A stretch of DNA of 64,000 nucleotides from Cervus elaphus. Lineage: Eukaryota; Chordata; Mammalia; Artiodactyla; Cervidae. Shown piece by piece: positions 10,698 through 22,973 of this stretch. The notes beneath the pieces were generated by a model. The model was not told the origin of the DNA. It was given only the letters and a program-made list of their open reading frames with translations, and did not search any database. The translations under genes were made by a program, and so were the position numbers. The stretch spans positions 54,047,001-54,111,000 of the forward strand of contig NC_057829.1 of NCBI RefSeq assembly GCF_910594005.1. Direction: 5' to 3'. Each line of letters opens with the position of its first letter. Positions within the stretch are counted from its first letter, which is position 1.

Positions 10698-10826
10698 TTG
10701 TTGTATTGTTCAGTGGCTAAGTTGCGTCCGACTTTGCTCCCCCATGGACTGCAGCAGACCAGGCTCCTCTGTTCTCCACTGTCTCCCAGAATTTGCTCAA
10801 ATTCATATCCACTGAGTCAGTGATGT
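10698..10826 (-). mobile_element. BovB LINE 3' end fragment
   Basis: TTGTTCAGTGGCTAAGTTGC through GAGTCAGTGATG, about 130 bp of the antisense BovB terminus. Confidence 0.88.
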
Positions 10827-10904
10827 GGACACTAAAAGTAAAGTAATAAAAAAGCAGCTGATTCATTGCAAGTGGTGAAACACTTTCATTAATCTCTGAA
10901 CCAG

Positions 10905-11255
10905 AGAGTCTCGATCAGGGATGATTTTCTTCCCCAGGTAAGACAGCCAGACCTAGCACATAAAAATACAGGATGTTCAGTTAAATGTAAATTTTAGATC
11001 AATTTCTAAAATGTTGCATGGAACATGCTTATGCTAAATAATCATATCATTTAACTAAAATGGCTGTTTAACTCAAAATGAGACATCTGGCATTATCTGG
11101 AGACATTTTTGGTTGCCACACCCAGGAGTGTGGGGCATACCACTTGTCTTGAGAAGGTAGACTCTAGGGATGCTGCTAAGCATCCTGGTATAGGACAGTC
11201 TCTCCCAGCCAAGAATTATCCTCCCCAGATAGTGTTGAGGTAGAGAAACCCTCTT
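10905..11255 (+). mobile_element. MER20-like hAT-Charlie element, interrupted
   Basis: Left piece: CAGAGAGTCTCGATCAGGGA (to about 10938). Right piece: TCTGGAGACATTTTTGGTTG, ATGCTGCTAAGCATCCT, AAGAATTATCC and GAGAAACCCT (about 11083-11255). About 140 bp of unrelated sequence lies between them. Confidence 0.65.
10939..11082. mobile_element. Possible small DNA-transposon insertion inside MER20-like element
   Basis: Contains AAAATACAGGATGTTCAGTT and AAATAATCATATC. It resembles a short palindromic mammalian DNA transposon whose name I cannot fix. Confidence 0.35.
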
Positions 11256-11407
11256 CTAGGCCAACAGGAGAATTAAAGGTGAAGACAGAGGACTGGATCA
11301 GTTGTGGTGTGAGAATGGAGTATCATTGTAGAGGAGAAAAAAATTTTTTTCCTTCTACCCTTCTAGGTTCTTGCTGGGGGCTCTTCACAACTGCAAAGTT
11401 TGTCTGC

Positions 11408-11551
11408 TTCTCTGTTTTTCCTTTGGCTGTGCCTCGCAGCTTATGGAGTCTTAGTTGCTTCACTAAGGATTGAATCCATGCCCTCTGCAGTGAAAGCACT
11501 AAGTCCTAACACTAGTGAAGTCTTAACCACTGGGCCACCAAAGAATTCCGA
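11408..11551 (-). repeat. CHR-type tRNA-derived SINE
   Basis: GGCTGTGCCTCGCAGC, GGATTGAATCC and CCACTGGGCCACCAAAGAATTCC; antisense, older and more diverged than the Bov-tA copies. Confidence 0.75.
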
Positions 11552-11586
11552 GGGGCCCTTAAGAAAAGATAGATTAATAAGAAAAC

Positions 11587-11660
11587 AGGGACTTACCTGG
11601 CAATCCAGTGTTTAAGACTCCCAGCTTCCAAGGCAAGGGGCTCCGGTTCCATCCTTTCCT
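11587..11660 (+). repeat. CHR-type SINE head fragment
   Basis: GGGACTTACCTGGCAATCCA with TTCCAAGGCAAGGGGC and a decayed B box; about 75 bp. Confidence 0.65.
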
Positions 11661-11835
11661 TTATAGATACAAATTTTCTTCACAAAAAGAAACTTTGTAT
11701 CTTGCCTTTAAATCTTTCCCTGCCTCTCCTGGTTCTCAATGGACTTTAGTTCAATAAAGTAATTCATTTGCCAAAGAAGCATAGTTAGGGGGAGCATGTT
11801 CTGGGGTCCCTCACGGTGAAACACTGTCATAATGA

Positions 11836-12029
11836 GGTGTGAAAGTGAAAGTCGCTCAGTTGTGTCTTTGCGGATCCATGGACTGTATAGTCCATGGAAT
11901 TCTCCAGACCAGAATACCGGAGTGGGTAGCCTTTCCCTTCTCTGGGGGATCTCCCCGCCCAGGGATCGAACCCAGGTCTCCCACATTGCAGGTGGATTCT
12001 TTACCAGCTGAGCCACCAGGGAAACCCAC
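11836..12029 (-). repeat. Bov-tA SINE
   Basis: GTGAAAGTGAAAGTCGCTCA at the tail and GAGCCACCAGGGAAACCCA at the head. A short deletion has removed part of the 3' monomer. Confidence 0.93.
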
Positions 12030-12215
12030 TGAAATATGAGAAACATAATTTTTTAAACCTGTTTAGAGTTTACGCTCTGGAAAACTGAGCCATAATGACA
12101 GAAACAAACAAAAAGAAGTTCTATGAAACAACTTTCACACATGAATGTCTTCTATCAAGAAATAATGTTTGAGTCAGACCCTGGCAGGCTTAAAATTGAA
12201 AGTGTCCATTTCATA

Positions 12216-12382
12216 TGGCTGTTGTTCAGTCTCTCAGTTGTGTCCAACTCTTTGTGACCTCATGGACTGCAGGACGCCAGGGTTTGCTGTCCTTCACTAT
12301 CTCCCAGAGTTTGCTCACACTCATGTCCACTGAGTCAGTGATGCCATCCAACCATCTCATCCTCTGTTGCCCTTTTCCTCCG
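12216..12382 (-). mobile_element. BovB LINE 3' end fragment
   Basis: GTTGTTCAGTCTCTCAGTTG through CATCTCATCCTCTGTTGCCC; about 165 bp. Confidence 0.9.
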
Positions 12383-12948
12383 GCTGTGGATAGAGTCAAC
12401 TCCAGCTGCCCAGCACCTTACTGTCTGTGAGGAAAAAGAGGTTTCTACAAGGTCTAACCCAAAGACTTGATCCTCATGAGAGTTCAGCAGAGATACCTAG
12501 GGATTGTGGTGCACCCAACCTCAGAGTTTTCCTCTGAGATCTTGACTCATCACATTGTCTAAGGGCTCCCATAGGAGGCACTTGAGTAAAGGAATGTCAT
12601 GATCAGAAGTTCCTTTAGATAATAAAGCTATCACTTTGGCCATTGTGTAGAGATTGGATTTGAAGTAGCCAAAAGAGGAAACAGCAAGACCAGGGAGGAG
12701 GATACTGCATTAGGTCAACTGAGAGATTATAGTTCCTAAAGCAGAAGAGCAATAGTGGGATTGGAGAGAAAAGGAAGAACTCTGAAGGCTGCAGGGAGCC
12801 AGGTCAAACAGACCAAACAACAGACCAAAACTTACTTAACTTTTGTGTCCTTATAAATGCTCTGATTGACCAAAAACAGTATTTCCAGCCAGCCAGTCGT
12901 CAAATATCAAGAATCTGTTTTCATATCTTTGTTCTAAATAAGGTCAAA
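12383..12948. other. Intergenic, no recognised feature
   Basis: No gene or named repeat visible. Confidence 0.4.
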
Positions 12949-13130
12949 GGGACTTCCCTGGTGGTCTGGTGGCTAAGACTCAGTGCTCCTAATACAAGGA
13001 TCCTGAGTTCAATCCTTGGTCAGGGAACTAGAACCCCCATGCCGCAATTAAGAGTTGGCATTCCACAACTAAAAAGAACCTGCATGTTGCAGCTAAGACT
13101 CAGTGCAGCCAAATAAATGAATAAACAAAT
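12949..13130 (+). repeat. CHR-type tRNA-derived SINE
   Basis: GGGACTTCCCTGGTGGTCTG, B box TTCAATCCTTGG, AGCCAAATAAATGAATAAAC tail. The flanks AAATAAGGTCA and AAATAAGATCA look like an imperfect target-site duplication. Confidence 0.88.
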
Positions 13131-14050
13131 AAGATCAGATGGGCAACCCCAGAGTAATCAGTTTAAGCCAAATGTCAAAACATTTTCCTTATTCCGTAAA
13201 TGACCTGCCAGCCTTATGAAGAAATATCCACGCTCCTAACCCACCATGTCCTATTTCTGTGTTGCTGCTCCTAACAACCTATGAAACTCACTCCTGCCCA
13301 AACATCCCTCAGGCAGAGTACTCCACTGCTTCTGAACCACTCTCCTCCTCCAATCCACAGATTGCCTTCCCTTAAACAAAGGACATCATATTGAACTGTT
13401 TTATTTTTGTCATTTGATAGCTACTATCTCCTGGCACCAAACACAGTTCTTTCTGTTTTAGCCTGTGATGCTGACATCGGAACTCTGTAAACTACCATTT
13501 CTTTTCTCTCCGTTGGCTTCGTGTTGGGTTCTCCCAATAGGGAACTCTCAAAGGAGACTCCACAGCTAATGAGGGAGAAAAAGATTCACTCATTCCTCCA
13601 TGTTTGCTGGTCCTACCAGCGTAAGCCCAGGACAGCCTTTCATTCTAGGAATGGCCATTGGTCCAGCTTCCTTCCACACTCCCTGAACCAACCTAATCAC
13701 ACCCTTCGGTGGTACCAGAACCAGCTCTCTCTCTCAACTTGATGCAGCTCCTCTGCTGAGCTCCTGTAGGACTAGCAACAACCAATGGCCCCTCTTCATG
13801 CCTGGGTCCCAAGAATTTCAGGGTCCTTCCTGAAAGTTCCTTTATTCTGATGATCCTAACCTGTGTTCTCTGTCCCTCCAATCCAAGAGGTAGTGGCTGC
13901 CCCTGAACTCTCTGTTAGCTTAGGGTTCCCTCCTTCCTTTTACAACGCTCCAATACCCACTTAACTGATTCCTTATATTAAATCTTTCTTTTGAAGTAAC
14001 TACTGTGGTTGTCCCACTGGAGCCCCCTGATATAATAATCTAGAGATGTT
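13131..14050. other. Possible ancient repeat, family not assigned
   Basis: The 13.45-14.04 kb part ends in TATATTAAATCTTTC and GGTTGTCCCACTGGAGCCC, which reminds me of old LTR-like 3' ends, but I cannot name it. Short open frames at 13521-13881 have no recognisable content. Confidence 0.25.
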
Positions 14051-15048
14051 CAGACACTAAATATAGCATGAATTCTTAGTCTGATATAAGATACACAGGA
14101 AAGAGCATATCAAGGGTGACATGCAGGTTTCCCATTTAGAAAATATGGTAGATTTTGGTACCTTTCACTGCAATTCAAAACTCTAGGAGTAAGACGAGGG
14201 AAGGGTTAGGGAGAGATGATCTGCTCCAGTTTTTGCAGAATTGTGAATATGGGACACAGGTGTAACTCATGTAAGTGTGTTACATGGTTTTAGAACTTTG
14301 GAGTAAGCTGTTGTAGAGATAAAGATTTTGAGAATTATTAGCATATCAATCAATAATTTTTAACGTAAGAAATGAGAGGGTTTAGATACCTTGTTACAGT
14401 TTTTTTTTCTTGTCTACAACCTGTACAAATTCCTTGGTTGTATAGTTATTTCTTCTTTAAATAATACAAGGACATTTATTTTTCATTTGAGCACTTTTTA
14501 ATGTTAAGAACTGCTATCTAATCAAATAAGGACTTTTGCTAATCAGAATGTGTTTCTCATTTTCATGCATTCGAGCCCTGACATCTCTTTCTGTATTTCT
14601 CTCTTCTTTTGTAATATTCACTTAAAATTAAGTCCAGGATTCAGAAGTCAAATTGCAATTATACTTCTTGTTTTGTACTAACACTGGATCTTTAATCCAA
14701 GACTTTAAAAATCTTGTCAGATTTGAAATCACTTTTGAACTTTCCAGGAAATAGAGAAATTTATGATAATAGAGAAGGAAATGGGGTCAGCCAGCCCTGA
14801 AAATTTTTTAAAAATCTGAGCATTGCAAGTGGGGATTTAAAATAGATAACTTAATGGTTTAGCTCTTATGTGGTTATTAATTCCATGGTGTGTTCTACTC
14901 TGTCATTCTTCACCATGTATTTGCAGAATTAATTATAACATGCTTTAATGGAAACACAAGAGTAAATACCATGCTTGTGACCCCATGGTCTTTGCAATGG
15001 TGACATTTTTGTTTCCTAAATTTTTTCAAATTTATTAAGAGATAAGCA
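14051..15048. other. Intergenic, no recognised feature
   Basis: AT-rich; nothing supported on either strand. Confidence 0.4.
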
Positions 15049-15059
15049 AGTTTATTTTT

Positions 15060-15412
15060 GTTGCTGTTCAGTCGCTTAGTCAAGTCTGACTCTTTGCAAC
15101 CCCATGGACTGTGGCACACCAGGGTTTCCTGTCCTTCACCATCTCCCAAAGCTTGCTCACACTCATGTCCGTTGAATCAATGATGCCATCCAACCATCTT
15201 GTCCTCTGTCATCCCCTTCTCCTCCTGCCTTCAATCTTTCCCAGCATCAGGGTCTTTTCCAATGAGTTGGCTCTTCACATCAGGTGGCCAAAATATTGGA
15301 GCTTCAGCGTCAGCATCAGTCCTTCCAATTCAAGGCTGATTTCCATACTAACTGATTTGATCTACTTGCAGTCCAAGGGACTCTCAAGAGTCCCTTTAAT
15401 GAGAAACAAGAG
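15060..15412 (-). mobile_element. BovB LINE 3' end fragment
   Basis: GTTGCTGTTCAGTCGCTTAG to GTCCAAGGGACTCTCAAGAG (clear match to about 15395). Flanking AGTTTATTTTT at 15049-15059 and 15413-15423 is a probable target-site duplication. Confidence 0.9.
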
Positions 15413-15423
15413 AGTTTATTTTT

Positions 15424-16511
15424 CTCAGTAAAAACAGAAAGTAAAACTTAGGAAGTAAATATATTACTGACAAATCTTGTTACACTGATGGCTCTTTCAA
15501 GATACAGCTACCTACTTCTGCAAATTTTCCATTATTTCTCCATTGACTCAAGAATCTGCTGGATGACGTAAATTGTATGTCTCTTTCAATTTTGCTATAA
15601 ACCCAGTTTCACAGTATGAGACAAACTATACACTTCAGGGTGTGAGTTTATTACTCTAACCCAGGATGAAGACTGTAGCCTACTTTACACTGTGACCTAC
15701 AAGTTTATCTTATTCCTGGTGCTTTTCAGGGTTTGAAAAAAAAAAAAAAAAGAGATGATTTATGTCTACTCCCTTATGAGGTCCTATGAAATGGTCCTAT
15801 GAGCCTATGAAATGCAGTCTCAAGTTATTACGGGATTTTGTGTGTTCCAATTTATAATAAAGTGTTTTTTGGGTATATACCCTTCAATCTTCTTCCTATG
15901 AATATGTATACACTATTTAGTTATTTGGAAAAAAAATGAGATTTTCTTTTTGCATGATTTTTTTGCATCCTATGTTTGCCCTTCAACAGTACATAGTAAC
16001 ATCCTTCCATGTTATAAAATAGTCTTTAATATCATTTTTAGTGACTACCTAGCCATTCCTTGATATCAAAGATAAGAGCTCTCATTTATTTATCACTCAC
16101 TCATTTATCACCGCCAGCAGGTTTAACAAACATGATTTCCTAGGACCCTCTCCCCTGGTGCTGCTTTCCCATGCTTACCAGCTCACCATTCTCTTGGGAG
16201 TCATCCCATCTTCAGCTTTGCCCCTCACCTTGTTAACCCTAGTGATGATAGCAGTTCTGGCAGGCCTTGGACACCTGTAACTTTCCTCATCCTAACCCTG
16301 AATCATCCATGACTCTATAGGAAACCATCTTATTTGAGATATATGAAAAGAAACACTAGAATTTGGCCTTATCTCTCTTCTTTTCTTGGAAGGATTCTGG
16401 TGTGCCTTGACTTGCCTTTCTATCCACAAGCCATGAAACAAACAAATGAACAAACACAAAACCACCCCTCCAAATCATCCAGTGCAGTTAGAAGAAAGTA
16501 GAAAAATTGTT
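15424..16511. other. Intergenic, no recognised feature
   Basis: Contains an A-run at 15737-15753; otherwise nothing I can assign. Confidence 0.4.
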
Positions 16512-16715
16512 AGGGCTTCCCAGGTGGCACGGGGGTAAAGAATCCACCTGCAATGCAGGAGACTCAGATTTGATCCCTGGGTTGGCAACATCCCCGGGAG
16601 TAGAAAATGGCAACCCACTCCAGTATTCTTGCCTGGGAAATCCAATGGATAGAGGAGCCAGGCAGGCTACAGTCCATGGGGTCACAAAGAGTTAGACATG
16701 ACTGAGCAAACACAC
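16512..16715 (+). repeat. Bov-tA SINE
   Basis: GGGCTTCCCAGGTGGCAC head, then CAACCCACTCCAGTATTCTT, ending GACATGACTGAGCAAACACA. Confidence 0.93.
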
Positions 16716-16811
16716 ATACACACAGAGAAATGTATTTACTGCTTAGAGTGCCATCTGGTGCGTTTTTTGCCAAGTGGCATAAACATCTCTGTTGTTGTTG
16801 GTTAGGAGCCA

Positions 16812-17012
16812 TGGGAGCTACCCTTTTGGCTCAGCTGGTAAAGAATCCGCCTGCCATGTGGGAGACCTGGGTTTAATCCCTGAGTTGGGAAGATCCCCTG
16901 GAGAAGGGAAATGCTACCCACTCCAGTATTCTGGCCTAGCGAATCCCATGGACTGAATAGTCCATGAGAGCTCGAAGAATCAGACATGACTGAGTGAGTT
17001 TCACTTCACTTC
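16812..17012 (+). repeat. Bov-tA SINE
   Basis: Head TTTTGGCTCAGCTGGTAAAG, tail GAGTTTCACTTCACTTC. Flanked by AGGAGCCA at 16804-16811 and 17013-17020, an 8-bp target-site duplication. Confidence 0.93.
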
Positions 17013-17020
17013 AGGAGCCA

Positions 17021-18735
17021 GGAAAATTAAGGCTTTTCCCTGAGGAATATTATAGACCTCTTTCTTTAGATCTAACCTTTGATGAAGTCCTTAGAATTCC
17101 TATGTATCACTTTGAGAAATATAGAATGACTACTAACATAGTGAACATTTGTCTATACTATTGCCTGTGCTTCTAAAGAAGCTATGTTTGGAGTATTTCT
17201 CACTTTCAAAACCATATAAAAACAAATATTGGATTTCCCAGACTCCTTTCACCTTAGACATGGGCACTTGACAATTAGAAGCAACTGTCATCAGAACTTA
17301 GAATTGGAAGTTCAAAAGAGAAAAAAGGCTGAGACTTCCATTTCCATTCTAGTGAAAGCCTCTGGTTTTCTTCATCATCAGTGGGAGTCATTCTAGCAGC
17401 AATGTGCAAAATCTGATGGGTGTAAGGTTTTGCTCTGCTTGAAGCTAATAGGGTCACGTGACACAGTTGGATTGATGCTCCTCCGAGAAGACACAAAATG
17501 GTTGGATCAAAGATAAAGAACTCTATTAATCATGGCATATCAAGCTGGATGAATATTAGCATATGCACTAGTTGGTTGCCCTTGATCCTAATTTTCATGG
17601 GAACAATGTGGATGAACCAGATAGATACCTGAACACACAGGGGCTGTGTTACAGGGAACAAACCTGGATCTTTTATCATGGGCTGTAAGCATGTCTATTC
17701 TTTGCTCTGGAGGGAAATACTATCTCTATCTTCTAAGGCTTCTGCTGAGCAAATATCCATGAGAAATAGACTGAAATGAAGGCAATCAGTGCCCCTGATT
17801 GCAAGACATGCAGAAATGCAAGACACCAATGAAGAAATGTCTCTTAACACAAGGTTGACTAGTGTTGATGAGTTTGGAGGCGCTAATTGCAGTGACTCAG
17901 CCGAACAACAGTACCAGCAGTGAGTTCACCAGATCAGTCTTGCAGCGTTATTCTCGGCACTGACCTTGGTTGCAATGTCTCCAAATCTGATTCTTGGACC
18001 CATCCAGAGTTAATGAACTCCAGCCAATATTTTCTGCTTGATTTCTCCTATCAGTCCTTTATGAGATATTAAATCCTCACTGATATGTCTATCAATCCTT
18101 CCTGATATCTTAAAGAAGTGGTGACAAAGTGCCTATGTATCACCATATCTAGTCCTTTATTTTGGTTGGTTCATTTAGTCTCTTAGACTAAATTGGGGGG
18201 TAAATCATCCCCCAAAGCAGGTATAAGGTCTCTTCTGGGTCCAGGAACCTGAGGTAAAATTCCCAGATAATACAGTTTCTGAAGGTGTTGGATCTCTGGC
18301 CTCCAGGTTGCTAGAACCCTCGAGATTTTGTCTTACTCTAGAATACAAAGAAATTCTGCTTCATGAGGACCACTGATGAATTTTTTCATTTGTTGTTATC
18401 TTACTCCACAACAACACTCCCTAGGATTGTGTTTCATGGTTCTTACAAGATGTAATTTTTGTTCTTTGATTGTTGAATAATAGCCTTAGTTTTACTATTT
18501 CTCCATTAGCACATACTATCATTGCTGAGAATTAAAAAAAAAAAAACTTAAGCTTAAAGGATAACTTCTCAAACAGTTCACAATTTGATATTGAATTTCA
18601 TATCTAAAAATGTCAAAGTTTTGATGTTATCTTGATAATGAAAAATACTTTCCTAACAGTTTTCTAAGGTAGATTGTGTATATTGCATCATCTTCCCTCT
18701 AAGAGTAGCTACTTTGATTAAACTCCAACTCTACG
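17021..18735. other. Intergenic, no recognised feature
   Basis: About 1.7 kb free of ruminant SINEs and BovB, with an A-run at about 18535. No exon supported. Confidence 0.4.
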
Positions 18736-18742
18736 TTTCAAG

Positions 18743-19173
18743 CTGTGGTTTTTCCAATAGTTACGTACGGATGTGAAAGCTGAACCATAAAGAAGGCTGG
18801 GCACCATTTGCTGCTTTCGAACTGTGGTGGTGGAGAACACTCTTGAGGGTCCCTTGAACAGCAAGGAGGTCAAACCAGTCAATCCTAAAGGAAACCAACC
18901 CTGTAAATTCATTGGAAGGACTGATGCTGAAGCTGAAACTCCAATGCTTTGGCCACTTGATGCGAAGAGCCAACTCATTGGAAAAGACCCCAATGCTGGG
19001 AATGGCTGAGGACAAGAGAAGGGGACAATAGAAGATGAGATGACTGGATGGCATCATCGACTCAAGGGACATGAATTTGAGCAAACTCAGGGAGACAGTG
19101 AAGGACCAGGAAGCCTGACGTGCTGCAGTCCGTGGGGTCACAGAGTCGGACACTACTGAGCGACTGAACAACA
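18743..19173 (+). mobile_element. BovB LINE 3' end (431 bp)
   Basis: Runs from CTGTGGTTTTTCCAATAG to GAGCGACTGAACAACA. Flanked by TTTCAAG at 18736-18742 and 19174-19180, a 7-bp target-site duplication. Confidence 0.93.
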
Positions 19174-19274
19174 TTTCAAGTTAGTTAAATATCGCATAAA
19201 ACTCTTAAAGAATAATGGACTGATAGAGTGAGAAGAGCCTTAGGAGTCATCTTCCCCTTTACTACTTAATTTTA

Positions 19275-19394
19275 AATGCCTTTTTTTGGCCACTTCACAC
19301 AGCATACAGGATCTTAATTCCCCAACCAGGGATTAAATCTGGCCCCATCAGTGAAATCACCAAGTCCTAACCACTGGACCCCCAGGGAAGTCCT
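19275..19394 (-). repeat. CHR-type SINE
   Basis: TTTTTTTGGCCACTTCACAC, CCCAACCAGGGATTAAATC, CCACTGGACCCCCAGGGAAG. Confidence 0.85.
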
Positions 19395-19828
19395 TCCAAA
19401 CCATCTTGAACACGGTGGCCAGATGCCCTTTCAAACTGGCTTTTCAGATAGGAGTGTTTAGTGAAAGACATGTATTTCTTCTACAACTTTTAAAAGTTTT
19501 ATTATTATGAAAGTAATAGGTGTTCTTTGCAGAAATATTGAAAAAATAGAAAAATCACACAATGAGAAAAACTGCAAAAAATGAAGAAGCTTAAAATCAC
19601 TTATGAATCCATTCCCCCATCACCCAAGAGCTTCCCAGAAGTCAAATCATTCTCTAGGCACTGACATGATGCTAGAGTAAGTTATTTCTATTGCTGTAGC
19701 TTCCTTAGGCTAAGTCAATACTGATTTTAATCAAGTTAAATCAGATCTTAATGAAGCATCTGCTGACAGATGCGTTTGTCTCCTTAGTCTAGCCTGCATT
19801 GCAAATGTATCTTTTTGGCTCTGATATA

Positions 19829-20042
19829 GGGCTTCCCTGGTGACTCAGAGAGTAAAGCATCTGTCTGCAGTGCAGGAGAAATGGGTTCGATCCTTGGGTC
19901 AGAAAGATACCCTGGAGAAGGAAATGGCAACCCGCTCCAGTACTCTCGCCTGGAAAATTCCATGGACAGAGGAGCCTGCTAGGCTACAGTCCAAGGGATG
20001 GCAAAGAGTCTAACACAACTGAACAATTTCACTTTCACTTTT
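19829..20042 (+). repeat. Bov-tA SINE
   Basis: GGGCTTCCCTGGTGACTCAG, intact B box GGGTTCGATCCTTGG, tail TTTCACTTTCACTTTT. Confidence 0.95.
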
Positions 20043-20191
20043 GTCAAGGCTGAAAGAGTATCCAAATGCTTCCAAGTAGAACACATCACTTTCCAGAAAA
20101 GTAAGCCTGGCTATTTGCATACTAAATAGCCTGTAAGTACTTAGACAGACTCTGCACCCCCTGCCCCCTCCCCCTACCCCATACACACACT

Positions 20192-20519
20192 TTTGTTGTT
20201 GTTGTTCAGTTTCTCAGTTATATCTCTTTGTGACCCCCATGGACTGCCACATGCCAGGCTGCTCTGTCCCTACTATCTCCTTGGAGTTTGCTCAAACTCA
20301 TGTCCATTGAGTCAATGATACCATCCAACCATCTCATCCTCTATCATCCCCTTCTCCTCCTGCCCTCAATTTTTCTCAGCATCAGGGTCTTTTCCAATGA
20401 GGTGGCTCTTCAAATAAGGTGGCCAAAGTATTGGAGCTTCCACTTCAGCATCAGTCCTTCCAATGAATATTCAGGGTTGATTTCCTTTAGGATAGACTGG
20501 TTTGATCCCATTTTGCAGC
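20192..20519 (-). mobile_element. BovB LINE 3' end fragment
   Basis: TTGTTGTTGTTCAGTTTCTC to GACTGGTTTGATCCCATTTT; about 330 bp. Confidence 0.92.
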
Positions 20520-20614
20520 TAAAGAACTTGCAGGATGGCTCAGAAAAGTCTCTCCATCTGACTCTGCCCATCTGACTGACCTGCCAACCAGGGACTCATT
20601 TTTTCACCACTAAC

Positions 20615-20965
20615 TGTAATGGTGACTAGTTTTTGAGTGCCTACAGGGTGCTGATCACTGTGCTAAGCACTTACTATAACAACTCAGTGCATAGATATAA
20701 ACTCCCTTTGAAGTAAATTATTATCCCCGTTTTATAGACAAGTAAACTAACACCCACTCCAGTGTTCTTGCCTGGAGAATCCCAGGGACGGCGGAGCCTG
20801 GTGGGCTGCCGTCTATGGGGTCACACACGACTGAAGCGACTTAGCAGCAGTAGCAGCAGCAAACTAACATTCAGAGAAGTTAATTCACTGGCTCAAAGGT
20901 CACACAGCTGCAAAGTGGCAGTCCTAAGATTTAAACCCAGGTCTGTCTGACTCCAAAGCCCTTTC
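20615..20965 (-). repeat. MIR SINE, interrupted by Bov-A
   Basis: Antisense MIR: TGTGCTAAGCACTTACTATA and CCCGTTTTATAGACAAGTAA left of the insertion; GGTCACACAGCTG, AACCCAGGTCTGTCTGACTC right of it. Confidence 0.8.
20753..20860 (+). repeat. Bov-A SINE monomer
   Basis: CACTCCAGTGTTCTTGCC to GAAGCGACTTAGCAGCAG. Exact 9-bp flanks AAACTAACA (20744-20752 and 20861-20869) inside the MIR. Confidence 0.92.
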
Positions 20966-21231
20966 TCTCTTAATCGTTGCTGTAAATGGCCTTGCTTTTG
21001 GCAGACATGGCCTGTGTTCATGGTTCTAATGATCCAAGATCAGCGGAAAATGCTGAACCAAGACAGCCTGGCACTCAAACCTTAACTCCTTCAAGGTCCC
21101 ACCTTGAAACCTAAAATTGGGGTCAGTAATTACTGTGAGGCAGATTTCCACTGAATTATTTTATTTGGTAAGATAGTTCCTCTCTCCTTGTATTATTGAT
21201 TCCATCCTTTAAGATCTTGCTGTCTTCACTG

Positions 21232-21446
21232 CATGCATGCTAAGTTGCCTCAGTCATGTCCAACTCTTTGCAACCCCATGGACTGTAGCCTGCCAGGCTC
21301 TTCTGTCCATGCGATTCTCCAGGCAGGAATACTGGAGTGGGTTGCTGTTCTCCCCAGGGGATCTTCCTGACTCAGGGATCGAACCCACGTCTCCTGAGTC
21401 TTCTGGCAGGCAGATCCTTTACCAGTAGCACCACCTGGGAAGCCCA
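21232..21446 (-). repeat. Bov-tA SINE
   Basis: AAGTTGCCTCAGTCATGTCC to GCACCACCTGGGAAGCCCA; full length. Confidence 0.94.
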
Positions 21447-22279
21447 AGAAGTAATGAAGCTGTTGTCCTTACCTCTTTTCATATTGCACAGTCTTCTTTC
21501 TGCCTTTTGCTACCCGGTCTTTCCCTCTGCTTCCCTGACTGGAGGAAGAAGCTATCAGTGCTAGGCTCTGGTTACCAGTCTAGTCCTTGCCTTTCTTTGG
21601 GGTAACTGGTGCACAGGTGGCTTCCCATTTCTTTCCCAACACTTTATTTTCATTTCCCTGTAACCTGGTTGATGTGCTACCCCTCTTCTGAAAGCATAGT
21701 CTTTACGACCAGTGACTTGTAAATGGGAAAATCCTATTGCCTCCCTTCAGACTTTGTTCTTCTTGCCATCTCTGCAGCATTTAGCCCTGTCCACCACCCC
21801 TTACTTAATGAGATCCTCTGCTCCCTGTGGTTCAGAATGCCAGCTTTCATCATGGTTGTATCACTCCATTTTCTACCAGGAAAATAAAGGTGATGATATG
21901 ACCTACTTTGTTGAGTTTTGTGGATAAAGTGAGAGGATGTAAGCAAATGGGCAAGGAAAAGTCAGCGGTTTTGCAATTAACATTTCCCACACTCAGTTAT
22001 ACCTGGCTCTCTTCTAAGATTGCCCTTTTCTAGCTCCTCTTCCTTCAGCCCAGCAAATGTGGACATCCATGATGCTCAGGCCTTTCCCATTAAGCCGTTA
22101 GGCTTTCATTCATTTTCTGATCACCATTCAGCAAATAATCTCCAAATCTATACCTTAAGGTTAAGGTCTCAGGATTGCTAGGCATTTCCACTTGGCTGCT
22201 CTGAGTTCATCGCCAACACATCACCATCTCACATAGCCTATATAATTGCTTGATTTTTTTTTCCTAGCAAAAATAGTGT
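21447..22279. other. Intergenic, no recognised feature
   Basis: Nothing supported; weak pyrimidine-rich stretches only. Confidence 0.35.
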
Positions 22280-22660
22280 GAAAATTAATAAAGGGAAACT
22301 CATGAAAATAGATGCGGGGCCCAGCAGGGGGAGCCCTCACACATTTACCACTTGCCATCAATACAGATTCCAACACAAAGAGATGTACCTTGCACCTCGG
22401 GCAGGAAGTAACACTACTTCACCACCACCAACAGGAGGAAGGAAGATTTTCTTCTTACCTAGTAACAGCTCCACTAATGAGAGACTGCCACAACTCAGCC
22501 AATGAAAAGCTACTAGACTTTGAACTCCCAATTTCCTCCAAAGGACTTAGTTTTTACAATAGGCTTTCCCAACGTCCTAGTCTCCTCTATAAAAGTACAA
22601 CTTCCTCTCCTTTGCTGTTCCCAAATAGATCCATTTGTGGTAATAAATAAATAAATGGCT
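22280..22660 (+). mobile_element. Possible ancient LTR
   Basis: LTR-like order of signals: CTCTATAAAAGTACAAC (TATA-like, about 22586), then CTGTTCCCAAATAG and AATAAATAAATAAA (22643-22656). There is no clear boundary or target-site duplication, and the family is unknown. Confidence 0.3.
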
Positions 22661-22845
22661 ATTTTATTGTTTAGGTTAACAACAGCACCATTCTTTTTGT
22701 AGTCCAGACTCTAAAACCTTCCATCCCTTCCTGCTTTACACAGGAAGAGACTAAATATGGTTTTATTTAGTCTTCATAAGAATTCTATTGTATTTCCCCA
22801 TCAATAAACCGAGGCTTACATAAATCAACTGTTTCTAAATTTTTT

Positions 22846-22973
22846 AATTTATTTATTTGTATTTTTTGGTCATGCTACCACACAGCATGTAGGATCTTAG
22901 TTTCCCCAGTCAGGGATCAAACCTCCTTGCAGCAGAAGCACAGTCTTAACCACTGGACCATCACAGAAGTCCC
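22846..22973 (-). repeat. CHR-type SINE
   Basis: CATGTAGGATCTTAGTTTCC, CAGGGATCAAACCTCC, CCACTGGACCATCACAGAAG. Confidence 0.85.

Noticed and set aside
16560..16580. tRNA-like A and B boxes at many places (this one as example)
   Set aside because: They belong to Bov-tA and CHR SINE heads, not to functional tRNA genes.
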